Shown here: positions 1-6,004 of the stretch, piece by piece
Numbering within the stretch: the stretch's first letter is position 1
Layout of the letters: the number at the start of each line of letters is the position of its first letter
DNA from: Singulisphaera sp. GP187
GTDB lineage: Bacteria > Pseudomonadota > Gammaproteobacteria > Burkholderiales > Burkholderiaceae_C
Direction: 5' to 3'
Assembly (NCBI GenBank): GCA_943327965.2
Contig: CALPYQ020000055.1
Coordinates: 1 to 7,998, forward strand
DNA length: 7,998 nucleotides
Made by a program: the position numbers and the translations under genes
Notes under the pieces: generated by a model
What the model saw: only the letters and a program-made list of their open reading frames with translations
Told to the model about the DNA's origin: nothing
The model's database searches: none

Positions 1-65
1 CAGTAGGCGTGCATGAGACCAACATGGGTCACATGGCACAAATGCTGCCTTCGGCTGGCCTGTAA
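1..65 (+). CDS. rpmI: 50S ribosomal protein bL35, C-terminal end only (partial)
   Basis: Only the last 20 codons and the stop are present, read from position 3 to TAA at 63-65. The peptide (VGVHETNMGHMAQMLPSAGL) matches what I know of the betaproteobacterial bL35 C-terminus, which ends in a VHETNMGH...MLP type tail. bL35 is a small, basic component of the large ribosomal subunit. The gene lies 24 bases before rplT in the same direction, the usual rpmI-rplT order of the infC operon; infC itself would be further upstream, outside the window. The start and most of the protein are missing, so the call rests on the tail plus context. Confidence 0.88.
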   Translation, partial: VGVHETNMGHMAQMLPSAGL

Positions 66-89
66 TTCACTGACGAACAAGGAGAAAAT

Positions 90-452
90 ATGCCTCGCGT
101 AAAACGTGGTGTTACGGCAAGAGCCCGTCACAAAAAAGTATTGGCCCTGGCCAAAGGTTTCCGCGGTCGCCGCGGTAATGTCTTCCGCATCGCTAAACAA
201 GCGGTGATGAAGGCCGGTCAGTACGCTTACCGTGACCGTCGTGCCAAGAAACGTGTGTTCCGTCAGTTGTGGATCGCTCGTATCAACGCAGCGGCCCGTG
301 AATGCGGTCTGACATACAGCCAATTTGCCAACGGCCTGAAAAAGGCAGCTATCGAAATCGACCGTAAAGTGCTGGCCGACATCGCCGTGCACGACAAGGC
401 CGCTTTTGCTGGCATCGTGAACCAAGTCAAGGCCAAGTTGGCCGCAGCTTAA
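90..452 (+). CDS. rplT: 50S ribosomal protein bL20
   Basis: This gene encodes bL20, a 23S rRNA-binding protein needed for early assembly of the large ribosomal subunit. In related bacteria it also represses its own operon. The 120-residue product is the normal family length (about 118 in E. coli). It begins [16 protein letters not shown], followed by the long basic helix ([20 protein letters not shown]), which is the rRNA-binding extension. The globular C-terminal half contains [11 protein letters not shown] and [11 protein letters not shown], both diagnostic. A clear Shine-Dalgarno AAGGAG at 79-84 precedes the ATG. Codon use looks strongly biased (many CGT and AAG or AAA), as expected for a highly expressed ribosomal gene. 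Transcription probably enters from upstream rpmI; a hairpin terminator follows at 495-532. Confidence 0.98.
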   Translation: MPRVKRGVTARARHKKVLALAKGFRGRRGNVFRIAKQAVMKAGQYAYRDRRAKKRVFRQLWIARINAAARECGLTYSQFANGLKKAAIEIDRKVLADIAVHDKAAFAGIVNQVKAKLAAA

Positions 453-474
453 GTACCGACCCAGTCGATCGCAA

Positions 475-494
475 TCGATTAATGTCGATTAATG
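475..494 (+). repeat. Two tandem copies of a 10-bp repeat
   Basis: TCGATTAATG occurs twice back to back (475-484 and 485-494), immediately before the rplT-pheS terminator stem. The first copy is preceded by AA, so AATCGA (473-478) can pair with TCGATT (485-490) around a six-base loop, or instead with the upstream TCGAT (465-469) around CGCA. The two pairings exclude each other. The repeat is seen directly; any regulatory role is conjecture. Confidence 0.7.
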
Positions 495-565
495 GGGTTG
501 AGGCTTGCGAAGGCTTCAACCCTTTTCATTTTGAATTTACGTTACTTTTAAAGTTTCCATCATGA
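482..565 (+). other. Possible short leader reading frame ahead of pheS
   Basis: A 27-codon frame starts at ATG 482 and stops at TGA 563-565, overlapping the pheS start codon as ATGA. The predicted peptide has five Phe residues, four of them in its second half (positions 15, 17, 19, 25) and one at position 12. In E. coli, pheST is controlled by attenuation through a Phe-rich leader peptide, PheM. Against a real gene: there is no Shine-Dalgarno in front of it, the Phe codons arise largely from the T-rich tail of the terminator, and they lie on and after the 3' arm of the hairpin rather than before it, unlike a classical attenuator. It is listed as a candidate only. Confidence 0.2.
495..532 (+). 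terminator. Intrinsic terminator or attenuator between rplT and pheS
   Basis: GGGTTGAGGCTT (495-506) pairs with AGGCTTCAACCC (511-522), giving a 12-bp stem with two G-U wobbles. It is closed by the four-base loop GCGA, which fits the stable GNRA class. The stem runs directly into TTTTCATTTT (523-532). This is a convincing rho-independent signal. It either ends the rpmI-rplT transcript or acts as a partial terminator or attenuator limiting read-through into pheST; the sequence alone does not decide. Confidence 0.85.
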
Positions 566-1599
566 CCGAGTTGGACAGTTTGGTTGAAGCGGCACGTGCA
601 AGTTTTGCACAGGCCCAAACCCCCGCCGATCTTGAAAACGCCAAAGCGCTGTATTTGGGCAAGTCAGGCCGCATCACTGAAATGATGAAGGGCATGGCCG
701 CATTGAGCGTTGAAGAGAAAAAAACTTTCGGCGCAGCGGTTAACGTTGCCAAGCAGGGCATTGAGGCCGCGTTGAACGCGCGTCGCCAAGCTTTGGCCGA
801 TGCCGAGTTGGCTGTTCAACTCAAAGCGGAAGCCTTGGATGTCACCTTGCCAGGTCGACCTCTCACGCAAGGCGGCCTGCACCCCGTCTCACTCACCTTA
901 GAGCGAATTGAACAAATTTTTGGCTCCATGGGTTTTGAAGTTGCACAAGGCCCTGAAATTGAAACCGACTGGTTCAACTTTACAGCGCTCAACACACCCG
1001 AAGATCACCCCGCACGCTCAATGCATGACACCTTCTATGTCGAAGGTGGTCATTTGCTGAGAACACACACCAGTCCCATGCAAATTCGCCATGCGGTACA
1101 GCATGTCAAGCGCTACAAAGCGCAACTGGACGCAGGGCAGGGCATGCCTGAAATTCGTGTCATTGCGCCCGGCCGCACGTACCGTGTCGACAGCGATGCC
1201 ACGCACTCGCCCATGTTTCATCAATGCGAAGGCTTGTGGATTGGCGAGAACGTCAGTTTCAAAGATTTGAAAGTGGTGTTCACAGACTTTTGCCGTACAT
1301 TTTTTGAAAGCGACGACTTGGTCTTGCGCTTCCGTCCTAGCTTTTTTCCGTTCACAGAGCCCAGCGCTGAAATTGACATTCAATTTCAAACAGGGCCGTT
1401 GGCTGGTCGTTGGTTAGAGGTGGCCGGCTCGGGTCAAGTCCACCCAAATGTGGTCCGCAACATGGGATTAGATCCCGAAAAGTTCATCGGCTTTGCTTTC
1501 GGTATGGGGCCAGACCGCCTCACCATGCTCAGATATGGCGTGAACGATTTGCGCTTGTTCTTCGATGGCGATGTTCGCTTTTTGAGTCAATTTCAATAA
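562..1599 (+). CDS. pheS: Phenylalanine--tRNA ligase alpha subunit
   Basis: PheS is the catalytic subunit of the cytoplasmic alpha2-beta2 phenylalanyl-tRNA synthetase, a class II enzyme that activates Phe with ATP and charges tRNA-Phe. The 345-residue product has the N-terminal coiled-coil tRNA-binding arm (about residues 1-90, including ALYLGKSG), then the class II core. Motif 2 includes [18 protein letters not shown], with the motif Arg at 205 and HSPMFHQ-E at 215-223. The phenylalanine-pocket segment [14 protein letters not shown] holds Phe262 and Phe264. Motif 3 is [17 protein letters not shown]; its Ala312 is in the position that sets amino-acid pocket size in the family. The start is well placed by family N-termini, although the Shine-Dalgarno is weak. 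pheT begins 10 bases after the stop, so the two subunits are surely co-transcribed. Confidence 0.98.
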   Translation: MTELDSLVEAARASFAQAQTPADLENAKALYLGKSGRITEMMKGMAALSVEEKKTFGAAVNVAKQGIEAALNARRQALADAELAVQLKAEALDVTLPGRPLTQGGLHPVSLTLERIEQIFGSMGFEVAQGPEIETDWFNFTALNTPEDHPARSMHDTFYVEGGHLLRTHTSPMQIRHAVQHVKRYKAQLDAGQGMPEIRVIAPGRTYRVDSDATHSPMFHQCEGLWIGENVSFKDLKVVFTDFCRTFFESDDLVLRFRPSFFPFTEPSAEIDIQFQTGPLAGRWLEVAGSGQVHPNVVRNMGLDPEKFIGFAFGMGPDRLTMLRYGVNDLRLFFDGDVRFLSQFQ

Positions 1600-1609
1600 A
1601 TAAAAGACC

Positions 1610-4024
1610 ATGCAATTTCCTGAATCTTGGCTGCGTGAGTTTTGCAACCCACCCCTCAATACAGAGCAACTCGCCGAAACACTCACCATGGCGGGCTTAG
1701 AAGTTGAAGAACTTCAAGCCGTAGCGCCACCGTTTTCAAATGTGGTCATTGGTGAAATTAAAAGTGCAGAGCAGCACCCCAACGCAGATCGATTGCGCGT
1801 TTGCCAAGTGGATGTCGGTCAACCCACTTTGCTCAACATCGTTTGTGGTGCGCCCAACGCCCGCGTAGGCATTCGAATTCCTTGCGCCATGGTCGGGGCA
1901 GAGTTGCCGCCTGGTGAGGATGGCAAACCTTTTCTTATCAAGGTGGGTAAGCTGCGCGGTGTTGAAAGTCAGGGCATGTTGTGCTCGGCTAAAGAATTGA
2001 AGATTGCCGACGACCACGGTGGTCTGTTGGAATTGCCAGTTGACGCGCCATTGGGTCAAAGTATTCGCACTTATTTAAACCTGGACGACACTTTGTTCAC
2101 ACTCAAGCTCACGCCCAATCTGGCGCATTGTTTGAGTGTGTTTGGTATTGCACGTGAAGTCTCTGCGCTCACAGGTACGCCGCTGAAGTCGCCAGTCTTT
2201 AAGGCATTGAATGCGCAAGTGCAAGACAAGTTGGCAGTCAAGGTTGAAGCAACTGACTTGTGCGGCCGCTTCAGTGGCCGCGTGGTGAAGGGCGTTAATC
2301 CCAAAGCACAAACGCCTGCTTGGATGGTCGACCGCTTGGCACGTTGTGGCCAACGCAGTGTCAGCCCTTTGGTGGACATTTCAAACTATGTGATGTTTGA
2401 GTTTGGCCGTCCTTCGCATATTTTTGACCTGGACAAAATTCACGGCGGCTTGCAAGTTCGTTGGGGTCGGGCCAATGAGACCTTAAAGTTGCTCAACGGC
2501 AATACGGTCACAGTAGACGACAAAGTGGGTGTGATTGCAGACGACTCACAAGTTGAATCTTTGGCGGGCATCATGGGGGGCGATGCCACTGCAGTATCGG
2601 ACGACACGCAAAACATTTACATCGAAGCAGCTTACTGGTGGCCCAAAGCCATTGCGGGTCGTTCACGCCGCTACAACTTTTCGACAGATGCGGGCCACCG
2701 CTTTGAACGCGGCGTAGATCCCGAAAGCACCGTTGAGCACATCGAACGCATTACGCAACTGGTGATCGATATTTGCGGGACGACTTCGACGCAAGTGGGG
2801 CCAGTGGATGACCAAAAATTGAACATGCCTGTGCGCAAGCCTGTCACACTTCGCGTTGCACGCGCAGTCAAAGTCATTGGCATGCCACTGACGCAAAAAC
2901 AGTGTGCTGATGCCTTGCGTGGTTTGGGTTTTGTCGTCACTGAGGCCGAAGGCTTGGTGACCGTCAATCCTCCCAGCTGGCGTTTCGATTTGGAAATTGA
3001 GGAAGACCTCATAGAAGAAGTGGCGCGCATGGTGGGTTATACCCAACTGCCCACCACACCGCCTTTGGGTCCTATCACTGCCAAGATTCGCAAAGAGAAT
3101 GTACGAGGCCCGTTTGCTGTGCGACGCAGTGTTGCGGCCTTAGGTTATCAAGAAACCATCAACTTCAGTTTTGTAGAAGAGCGATGGGAACATGAGTTGG
3201 CAGGCAACCCCCATCCCATCAAATTGCTCAACCCCATTGCCAGTCAAATGAGTGTCATGCGGACCAGTTTGCTGGGCTCATTGTTGCAAGTCGTGAAATT
3301 CAACATCGATCGAAAAGCAGATCGTGTTCGTGTGTTTGAACTTGGACGCGTGTTTTTGCGCGATGCATCAGTGAAAGACAGCGACAGCACAGTTGAAGGT
3401 TTGAATCAACCCATGCGAGTCTCTGGTGTTGCTTATGGACCCGTGACATCCACCACTTGGGGCGGCAAAGTTCGCAACGTTGATTTCTTTGATATCAAAG
3501 GCGAAGTGGAAGCTCTTCTGGCGCCTGCTAAACCTGAGTTTGAAGCGGCGGAGCATCCTGCCATGCACCCCGGACGTTGTGCTTTGGTCAGGCTCAATGG
3601 CCAGGTCATTGGGCATCTTGGTGAGTTGCACCCACGCTGGCGACAGTCATGGGACTTGCAATTGGCCCCAATCATGTTTGAATTGGATTTGGAAGCAGTT
3701 TTGCAGAGAACTGTTCCAGTGGCACAAGGTGTCGCCCGATTCCAAGCGGTGGAACGGGACATTGCTGTCATAGTTTCTGAGAAAGTCACTCACGCTGAAT
3801 TAATGAATGCAATTCACGAAGCACCAACTTCAGGCTTGTTAAAAGCAGCTGTTTTGTTTGATGTTTTCCGTCCTCAAGCAACTCAGGGCATCGAGAAAAG
3901 TTTGGCCGTCCGTCTGACGCTTAACAGCGAAGAGGCAACTTTGACAGATGTTCAAATCGAAGCCACAGTGAAGGCTGTGTTGGACCACTTGACACTCAAG
4001 TTGTCTGCACGTTTGCGCACCTAA
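1610..4024 (+). CDS. pheT: Phenylalanine--tRNA ligase beta subunit
   Basis: PheT is the partner subunit of PheS. It binds tRNA-Phe and removes mischarged Tyr. At 804 residues it is full length (795 in E. coli). Domains in order: N-terminal part; an EMAP-like OB-fold tRNA-binding domain (about 43-150, with [15 protein letters not shown]); the B3/B4 editing domain (about 214-390), with [12 protein letters not shown] (His270), Glu339 and [11 protein letters not shown] (Thr359, Ala361) matching the editing-site pattern; the B5 domain (about 409-477), ending in the acidic [18 protein letters not shown]; the catalytic-like core; and a C-terminal FDX-ACB anticodon-binding domain (about 711-803, starting near VERDIAVIV). 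Several antisense open frames inside it are shadows. No frameshift or missing domain is seen. It is 20 bases upstream of ihfA, in one operon. Confidence 0.98.
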   Translation: MQFPESWLREFCNPPLNTEQLAETLTMAGLEVEELQAVAPPFSNVVIGEIKSAEQHPNADRLRVCQVDVGQPTLLNIVCGAPNARVGIRIPCAMVGAELPPGEDGKPFLIKVGKLRGVESQGMLCSAKELKIADDHGGLLELPVDAPLGQSIRTYLNLDDTLFTLKLTPNLAHCLSVFGIAREVSALTGTPLKSPVFKALNAQVQDKLAVKVEATDLCGRFSGRVVKGVNPKAQTPAWMVDRLARCGQRSVSPLVDISNYVMFEFGRPSHIFDLDKIHGGLQVRWGRANETLKLLNGNTVTVDDKVGVIADDSQVESLAGIMGGDATAVSDDTQNIYIEAAYWWPKAIAGRSRRYNFSTDAGHRFERGVDPESTVEHIERITQLVIDICGTTSTQVGPVDDQKLNMPVRKPVTLRVARAVKVIGMPLTQKQCADALRGLGFVVTEAEGLVTVNPPSWRFDLEIEEDLIEEVARMVGYTQLPTTPPLGPITAKIRKENVRGPFAVRRSVAALGYQETINFSFVEERWEHELAGNPHPIKLLNPIASQMSVMRTSLLGSLLQVVKFNIDRKADRVRVFELGRVFLRDASVKDSDSTVEGLNQPMRVSGVAYGPVTSTTWGGKVRNVDFFDIKGEVEALLAPAKPEFEAAEHPAMHPGRCALVRLNGQVIGHLGELHPRWRQSWDLQLAPIMFELDLEAVLQRTVPVAQGVARFQAVERDIAVIVSEKVTHAELMNAIHEAPTSGLLKAAVLFDVFRPQATQGIEKSLAVRLTLNSEEATLTDVQIEATVKAVLDHLTLKLSARLRT

Positions 4025-4044
4025 AAATACCTCAGAAAGTCACT

Positions 4045-4374
4045 ATGAATTTTTCTGTTGAAAGTCTCGAAACGCCGGCTTTAACCAAAGCCCATTTGGC
4101 CGATATGCTCTTTGAGCAAATTGGTCTTAACAAAAGAGAGTCCAAAGACATGGTGGACTCATTTTTTGATTTGATTGCGACCCAATTGGTGCAGGGCAAG
4201 GATGTCAAAATTTCTGGATTCGGAAATTTTCAAATCAGGGAAAAAGCCCCTCGTCCTGGCCGCAATCCAAGAACAGGTGAATTGATTCCCATTGAAGCAA
4301 GACGTGTGGCAACCTTTCATGCAAGTCACAAACTCAAAGCAGTCATTCAGGGTGACGAAAAATCAGAAGATTGA
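4045..4374 (+). CDS. ihfA: Integration host factor alpha subunit
   Basis: IhfA pairs with IhfB (not in the window) to form a heterodimer that binds specific DNA sites and bends them sharply, acting in transcription, replication and recombination. The 109-residue product shows the HU/IHF fold: helical part [21 protein letters not shown], the core [11 protein letters not shown], then the DNA-clasping arm with GRNPRTGE. Pro75 is the residue expected to intercalate (Pro65 in E. coli). The C-terminal FHASHKLK is typical of the alpha subunit. The protein is about ten residues longer at the N-terminus than the 99-residue E. coli protein. Its place after pheT is the same as in E. coli and Pseudomonas. 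The Shine-Dalgarno is weak, so translation may depend partly on coupling with pheT. Confidence 0.97.
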   Translation: MNFSVESLETPALTKAHLADMLFEQIGLNKRESKDMVDSFFDLIATQLVQGKDVKISGFGNFQIREKAPRPGRNPRTGELIPIEARRVATFHASHKLKAVIQGDEKSED

Positions 4375-4380
4375 TTGACA

Positions 4381-4408
4381 TTGCAGGTTTGTAATTTCAG
4401 ACATGCAA
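4381..4408 (+). repeat. Imperfect inverted repeat just after ihfA
   Basis: TTGCA (4381-4385) pairs with TGCAA (4404-4408). Inside it, GTTTG (4387-4391) pairs with CAGAC (4398-4402) with one G-U, around the loop TAATTT; a single G-A mismatch separates the two stems. It begins six bases after the ihfA stop. The hairpin is followed by A-rich, not T-rich, sequence, so it is not a normal intrinsic terminator. It could stabilise the 3' end of the ihfA message or be a protein-binding dyad. The function is unknown. Confidence 0.5.
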
Positions 4409-4455
4409 AAAATTGTTCCCAGAGGACTTTACGTAGACCCCTCGCTTAGAGTAAG

Positions 4456-4479
4456 CTTGTAGGTTCCCCTAGCAAGTTT
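4456..4479 (+). repeat. Hairpin abutting the MerR-gene start
   Basis: CTTGTAGG (4456-4463) pairs with CCTAGCAAG (4468-4476) around the loop TTCC, with one bulged G at 4472. TTT and then GTG follow directly. The hairpin ends 12 bases before the ATG at 4489, where a Shine-Dalgarno would normally lie; none is visible. It may be a weak terminator for ihfA or a structure that limits translation or transcription of the regulator. The pairing is seen; the role is inferred. Confidence 0.45.
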
Positions 4480-4488
4480 GTGATTTCA

Positions 4489-4962
4489 ATGGAGAACTCC
4501 CTCCCATCTATTCCCGCCAAGCGCTACTTCACCATTGGTGAAGTGGGCGAACTTTGTGGTGTCAAGCCTCATGTGCTTCGATATTGGGAGCAGGAGTTCA
4601 CACAACTTCGACCCGTCAAGCGCCGCGGCAATCGCAGGTATTACCAGCACCACGAAGTGCTCATGATCCGCAGAATACGAGACCTTCTTTATGAACAAGG
4701 TTTCACCATCAGCGGTGCGCGCAACAAGATGCAAGAGATTGCCCAATCTCAAAGGGGTCTCAAAAAAGAAGACTCTGAAGATCATCTCTTAGAGGATTCT
4801 TTCAATGAAGACATGGGCTCAGATTCTTTGGACGACACGCGCTCAGTGGACAAAGAACTGGTTTTGGAAAGCGCACAACGCGCATCAAGTTTTCAAGCGA
4901 CCTCTAGCTTGCCAACCCTTCGCCGTGAATTAATGGATATTCGAGATTTACTCTCAATTTGA
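4489..4962 (+). CDS. MerR-family DNA-binding regulator (conserved pheT-ihfA neighbour)
   Basis: The 157-residue product has an N-terminal MerR-type winged helix-turn-helix (about residues 12-80). FTIGEVGELCGVKPHVLRYW is the recognition region, and RRGNRRYYQHHEV forms the wing. IRDLLYEQGFTISGARNKM follows. The rest is Ser- and acid-rich and probably disordered, ending in LRRELMDIRDLLSI. There are no Cys pairs or other obvious effector-binding residues, so the signal sensed is unknown. The same type of gene sits between ihfA and tRNA-Pro in Pseudomonas and in Burkholderiales, so the position is conserved, but I know of no established function. I chose ATG 4489 because family members start a few residues before IPAKRYFTIGEV; an in-frame GTG at 4480 would add three residues. 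Neither start has a good Shine-Dalgarno. Confidence 0.9.
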   Translation: MENSLPSIPAKRYFTIGEVGELCGVKPHVLRYWEQEFTQLRPVKRRGNRRYYQHHEVLMIRRIRDLLYEQGFTISGARNKMQEIAQSQRGLKKEDSEDHLLEDSFNEDMGSDSLDDTRSVDKELVLESAQRASSFQATSSLPTLRRELMDIRDLLSI

Positions 4963-4976
4963 GTTAAATCTCGGGC

Positions 4977-4982
4977 TATAAT
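4977..4982 (+). promoter_or_regulatory. Consensus -10 box for the tRNA-Pro gene
   Basis: TATAAT at 4977-4982 is a perfect sigma-70 -10 element, placed so that transcription would begin near 4989, about five bases before the tRNA. It follows the MerR-gene stop by 14 bases. No good -35 hexamer is found 16-18 bases upstream (the closest is TCAATT at 4954-4959), so the promoter is incomplete by consensus, and the tRNA may also be made by read-through. Confidence 0.5.
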
Positions 4983-4993
4983 TTAAAGCTTGT

Positions 4994-5070
4994 CGGCGTG
5001 TAGCGCAGCCTGGTAGCGCACTTGCATGGGGTGCAAGGGGTCGCGAGTTCGAATCCCGCCACGCCGACCA
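4994..5070 (+). tRNA. tRNA-Pro, anticodon GGG
   Basis: A complete 77-base tRNA with encoded CCA. The acceptor is CGGCGTG (4994-5000) with CACGCCG (5060-5066), then discriminator A and CCA. The D-stem is GCGC/GCGC (5003-5006, 5016-5019) with an AGCCTGGTA loop. The anticodon stem is CTTGC/GCAAG around ATGGGGT, giving anticodon GGG at 5028-5030, which reads CCC and CCU proline codons. The variable loop is GGGTC, and the T-loop TTCGAAT is standard. The T-stem GCGAG/CCCGC has one A-C mismatch (5046 against 5056). The gene has its own -10 box upstream and a strong terminator downstream. Confidence 0.97.
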
Positions 5071-5082
5071 TTCATTTGAATC

Positions 5083-5116
5083 AAGCTCTTAAGAATTAGT
5101 TCTTAAGAGCTTTTTT
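5083..5116 (+). terminator. Intrinsic terminator of tRNA-Pro
   Basis: AAGCTCTTAAGAA (5083-5095) and TTCTTAAGAGCTT (5100-5112) form a perfect 13-bp stem with loop TTAG, running into six T residues (5111-5116). It lies 12 bases after the tRNA. On the - strand the stem would follow the cold-shock gene, but only a poor T tract (TTGATT) comes after it, so it may work less well in that direction. Confidence 0.93.
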
Positions 5117-5126
5117 CTTTGTGCAA

Positions 5127-5363
5127 CTAGGTTTCTTGAGCGGTCGGGGGTGCAGCCCCAGTCTCCGATTGAATGTTCACTGCCATTGGCCCCTTTGGGC
5201 CCTCACTCAATTCAAAAGTGACGCGGGCACCTTCTTTGAGGCTTTTGAAGCCCTCCATTGCAATTGCAGAGAAGTGTGCAAAAGCATCAGGGCCTCCGCC
5301 ATCGGGTTGAATAAACCCAAATCCCTTGGCGTCGTTGAACCATTTGACTGTTCCACTGGGCAT
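5127..5363 (-). CDS. cspD: Cold-shock-domain protein, CspD-like
   Basis: A 78-residue single-stranded nucleic-acid-binding protein with one cold-shock OB-fold domain. [19 protein letters not shown] holds RNP1 (KGFGFI), and DAFAHFSAI is RNP2. The RNP2 form FAH instead of FVH, the GPKG segment and a short tail (about 12 residues, Ala/Pro/Thr-rich) resemble CspD more than CspA. CspD in E. coli inhibits DNA replication in slow or stationary growth; that activity is inferred here, not shown. E. coli cspD is likewise divergent from clpS-clpA, which supports the name. I chose ATG 5363 because GGAG sits six bases before it; the ATG at 5375 would add METG but has no Shine-Dalgarno. The promoter candidate is at 5396-5424, leaving only a short 5' UTR, unlike cspA. 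Confidence 0.9.
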   Translation of the reverse strand: MPSGTVKWFNDAKGFGFIQPDGGGPDAFAHFSAIAMEGFKSLKEGARVTFELSEGPKGPMAVNIQSETGAAPPTAQET

Positions 5364-5369
5364 GCCGGT

Positions 5370-5373
5370 CTCC
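5370..5373 (-). promoter_or_regulatory. Shine-Dalgarno deciding the cold-shock gene start
   Basis: On the - strand GGAG lies six bases ahead of the ATG at 5363 and itself overlaps the alternative upstream ATG (5375-5373). The upstream ATG is preceded by an AT-rich stretch with no ribosome-binding site. Starting at 5363 also gives the usual family N-terminus (M-x-x-GTVKWF). Confidence 0.7.
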
Positions 5374-5395
5374 ATCGTTATGTTATTTTTGGATC

Positions 5396-5424
5396 ATTTA
5401 AAGCATACATTTCATTCTTGTCAA
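5396..5424 (-). promoter_or_regulatory. Sigma-70 promoter candidate for the cold-shock gene
   Basis: On the - strand a perfect TTGACA (5424-5419) is followed after 17 bases by TTAAAT (5401-5396), which matches four of six -10 positions. Transcription would begin near 5389, about 26 bases before the ATG at 5363. Spacing and position are right; the start site is predicted. Confidence 0.65.
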
Positions 5425-5523
5425 TTTAAGGTTTACCCGACAGCGTCGAATTGTTGCACTGCGGCATAAGGACTTTTTGATTAGGTAATGCCGAAGCCTC
5501 CTAAGCCTCGCTAGAATGAAAAC

Positions 5524-5901
5524 ATGGCTACTGAGAAACCTAAAAAACCCAATAACCCCAAAACACCAGGAGGCGCAGCTGATCCCGCAGGCGTTCCTGG
5601 TAGTGCAGATTCTGTGGTTTTAGAAAGACGTCCCGCGAAAGTTGGACCGCCTCAGATGTATCAAGTTGTCATGTTGAATGATGACTACACGCCCATGGAG
5701 TTTGTGGTTTTGGTGCTTCAAGAATTTTTTAACAAAGACAGAGAAGCCGCAACTCAAATCATGTTGAAAATTCACTTGGACGGTAAGGGCGTGTGCGGTG
5801 TATTCACCCGAGACGTTGCTGCCACCAAAGTGGATCAAGTTCTAGATGCTGCAAACCAAGCCGGCCACCCACTTCAGTGTGTTAGCGAGCCCGTTGCATG
5901 A
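5524..5901 (+). CDS. clpS: ATP-dependent Clp protease adaptor ClpS
   Basis: ClpS recognises proteins with destabilising N-terminal residues (Leu, Phe, Tyr, Trp) and hands them to the ClpA unfoldase, redirecting ClpAP. The 125-residue product has a Lys/Pro/Gly-rich, probably disordered N-terminal arm (about 1-43), which in the family is the part engaged by ClpA. The folded ClpS domain follows, from [17 protein letters not shown] to the end. The N-degron pocket is intact: Asn52, Asp53, Asp54, Thr56, Met58, then Met80 and His84, spaced as in E. coli. [13 protein letters not shown] is also conserved. It is slightly longer than the E. coli protein (106) because of the arm. It is divergent from the cold-shock gene and 103 bases before clpA. 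No clear Shine-Dalgarno is seen. Confidence 0.97.
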   Translation: MATEKPKKPNNPKTPGGAADPAGVPGSADSVVLERRPAKVGPPQMYQVVMLNDDYTPMEFVVLVLQEFFNKDREAATQIMLKIHLDGKGVCGVFTRDVAATKVDQVLDAANQAGHPLQCVSEPVA

Positions 5902-5938
5902 AACGCACAAAAGCGATCTCAAAATGTGGCATAAAGGA

Positions 5939-5966
5939 GTTGAAATTCAACAAATTTGCCCAACCT
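5939..5966 (+). promoter_or_regulatory. Possible heat-shock (RpoH-type) promoter before clpA
   Basis: GTTGAAA (5939-5945) resembles the sigma-32 -35 element CTTGAAA (6 of 7). After 13 bases comes CCCAACCT (5959-5966), which resembles CCCCATNT (5 of 7 defined positions). Transcription would begin near 5973, about 32 bases before the clpA ATG. A TATTAT at 5966-5971 could instead serve as a sigma-70 -10 box, but its spacing to TTGAAA is 20, too long. This is a prediction from memory of E. coli consensus. Confidence 0.35.
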
Positions 5967-6004
5967 ATTATTTTTCACCTCCGCAAGGCATTTAAGGAAA
6001 TCAC

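Noticed and set aside
2663..3046. Antisense open frames within pheT (also at 1018-1389 in pheS and 3433-3789 in pheT)
   Set aside because: They are shadows of conserved coding sequence, with no ribosome-binding site or recognisable protein features.
4375..4380. Perfect TTGACA hexamer overlapping the ihfA end, as a promoter for the MerR-type gene
   Set aside because: No acceptable -10 box lies 16-18 bases downstream (the sequence there is CAGACA or similar), so it is not called a promoter.
4480..4488. GTG start at 4480 for the MerR-type gene
   Set aside because: It falls directly after the hairpin with no Shine-Dalgarno, and family N-termini fit the ATG at 4489 better. It cannot be fully excluded.
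5079..5091. Exact match to the IHF consensus WATCAANNNNTTR
   Set aside because: It is contained in the tRNA terminator stem and its 5' flank, and a match of this degeneracy is expected by chance about once in four windows of this size.
5121..5429. 102-codon + strand frame across the cold-shock gene
   Set aside because: It is antisense to a gene with clear RNP1 and RNP2 motifs and starts in the terminator tail; its translation looks random.
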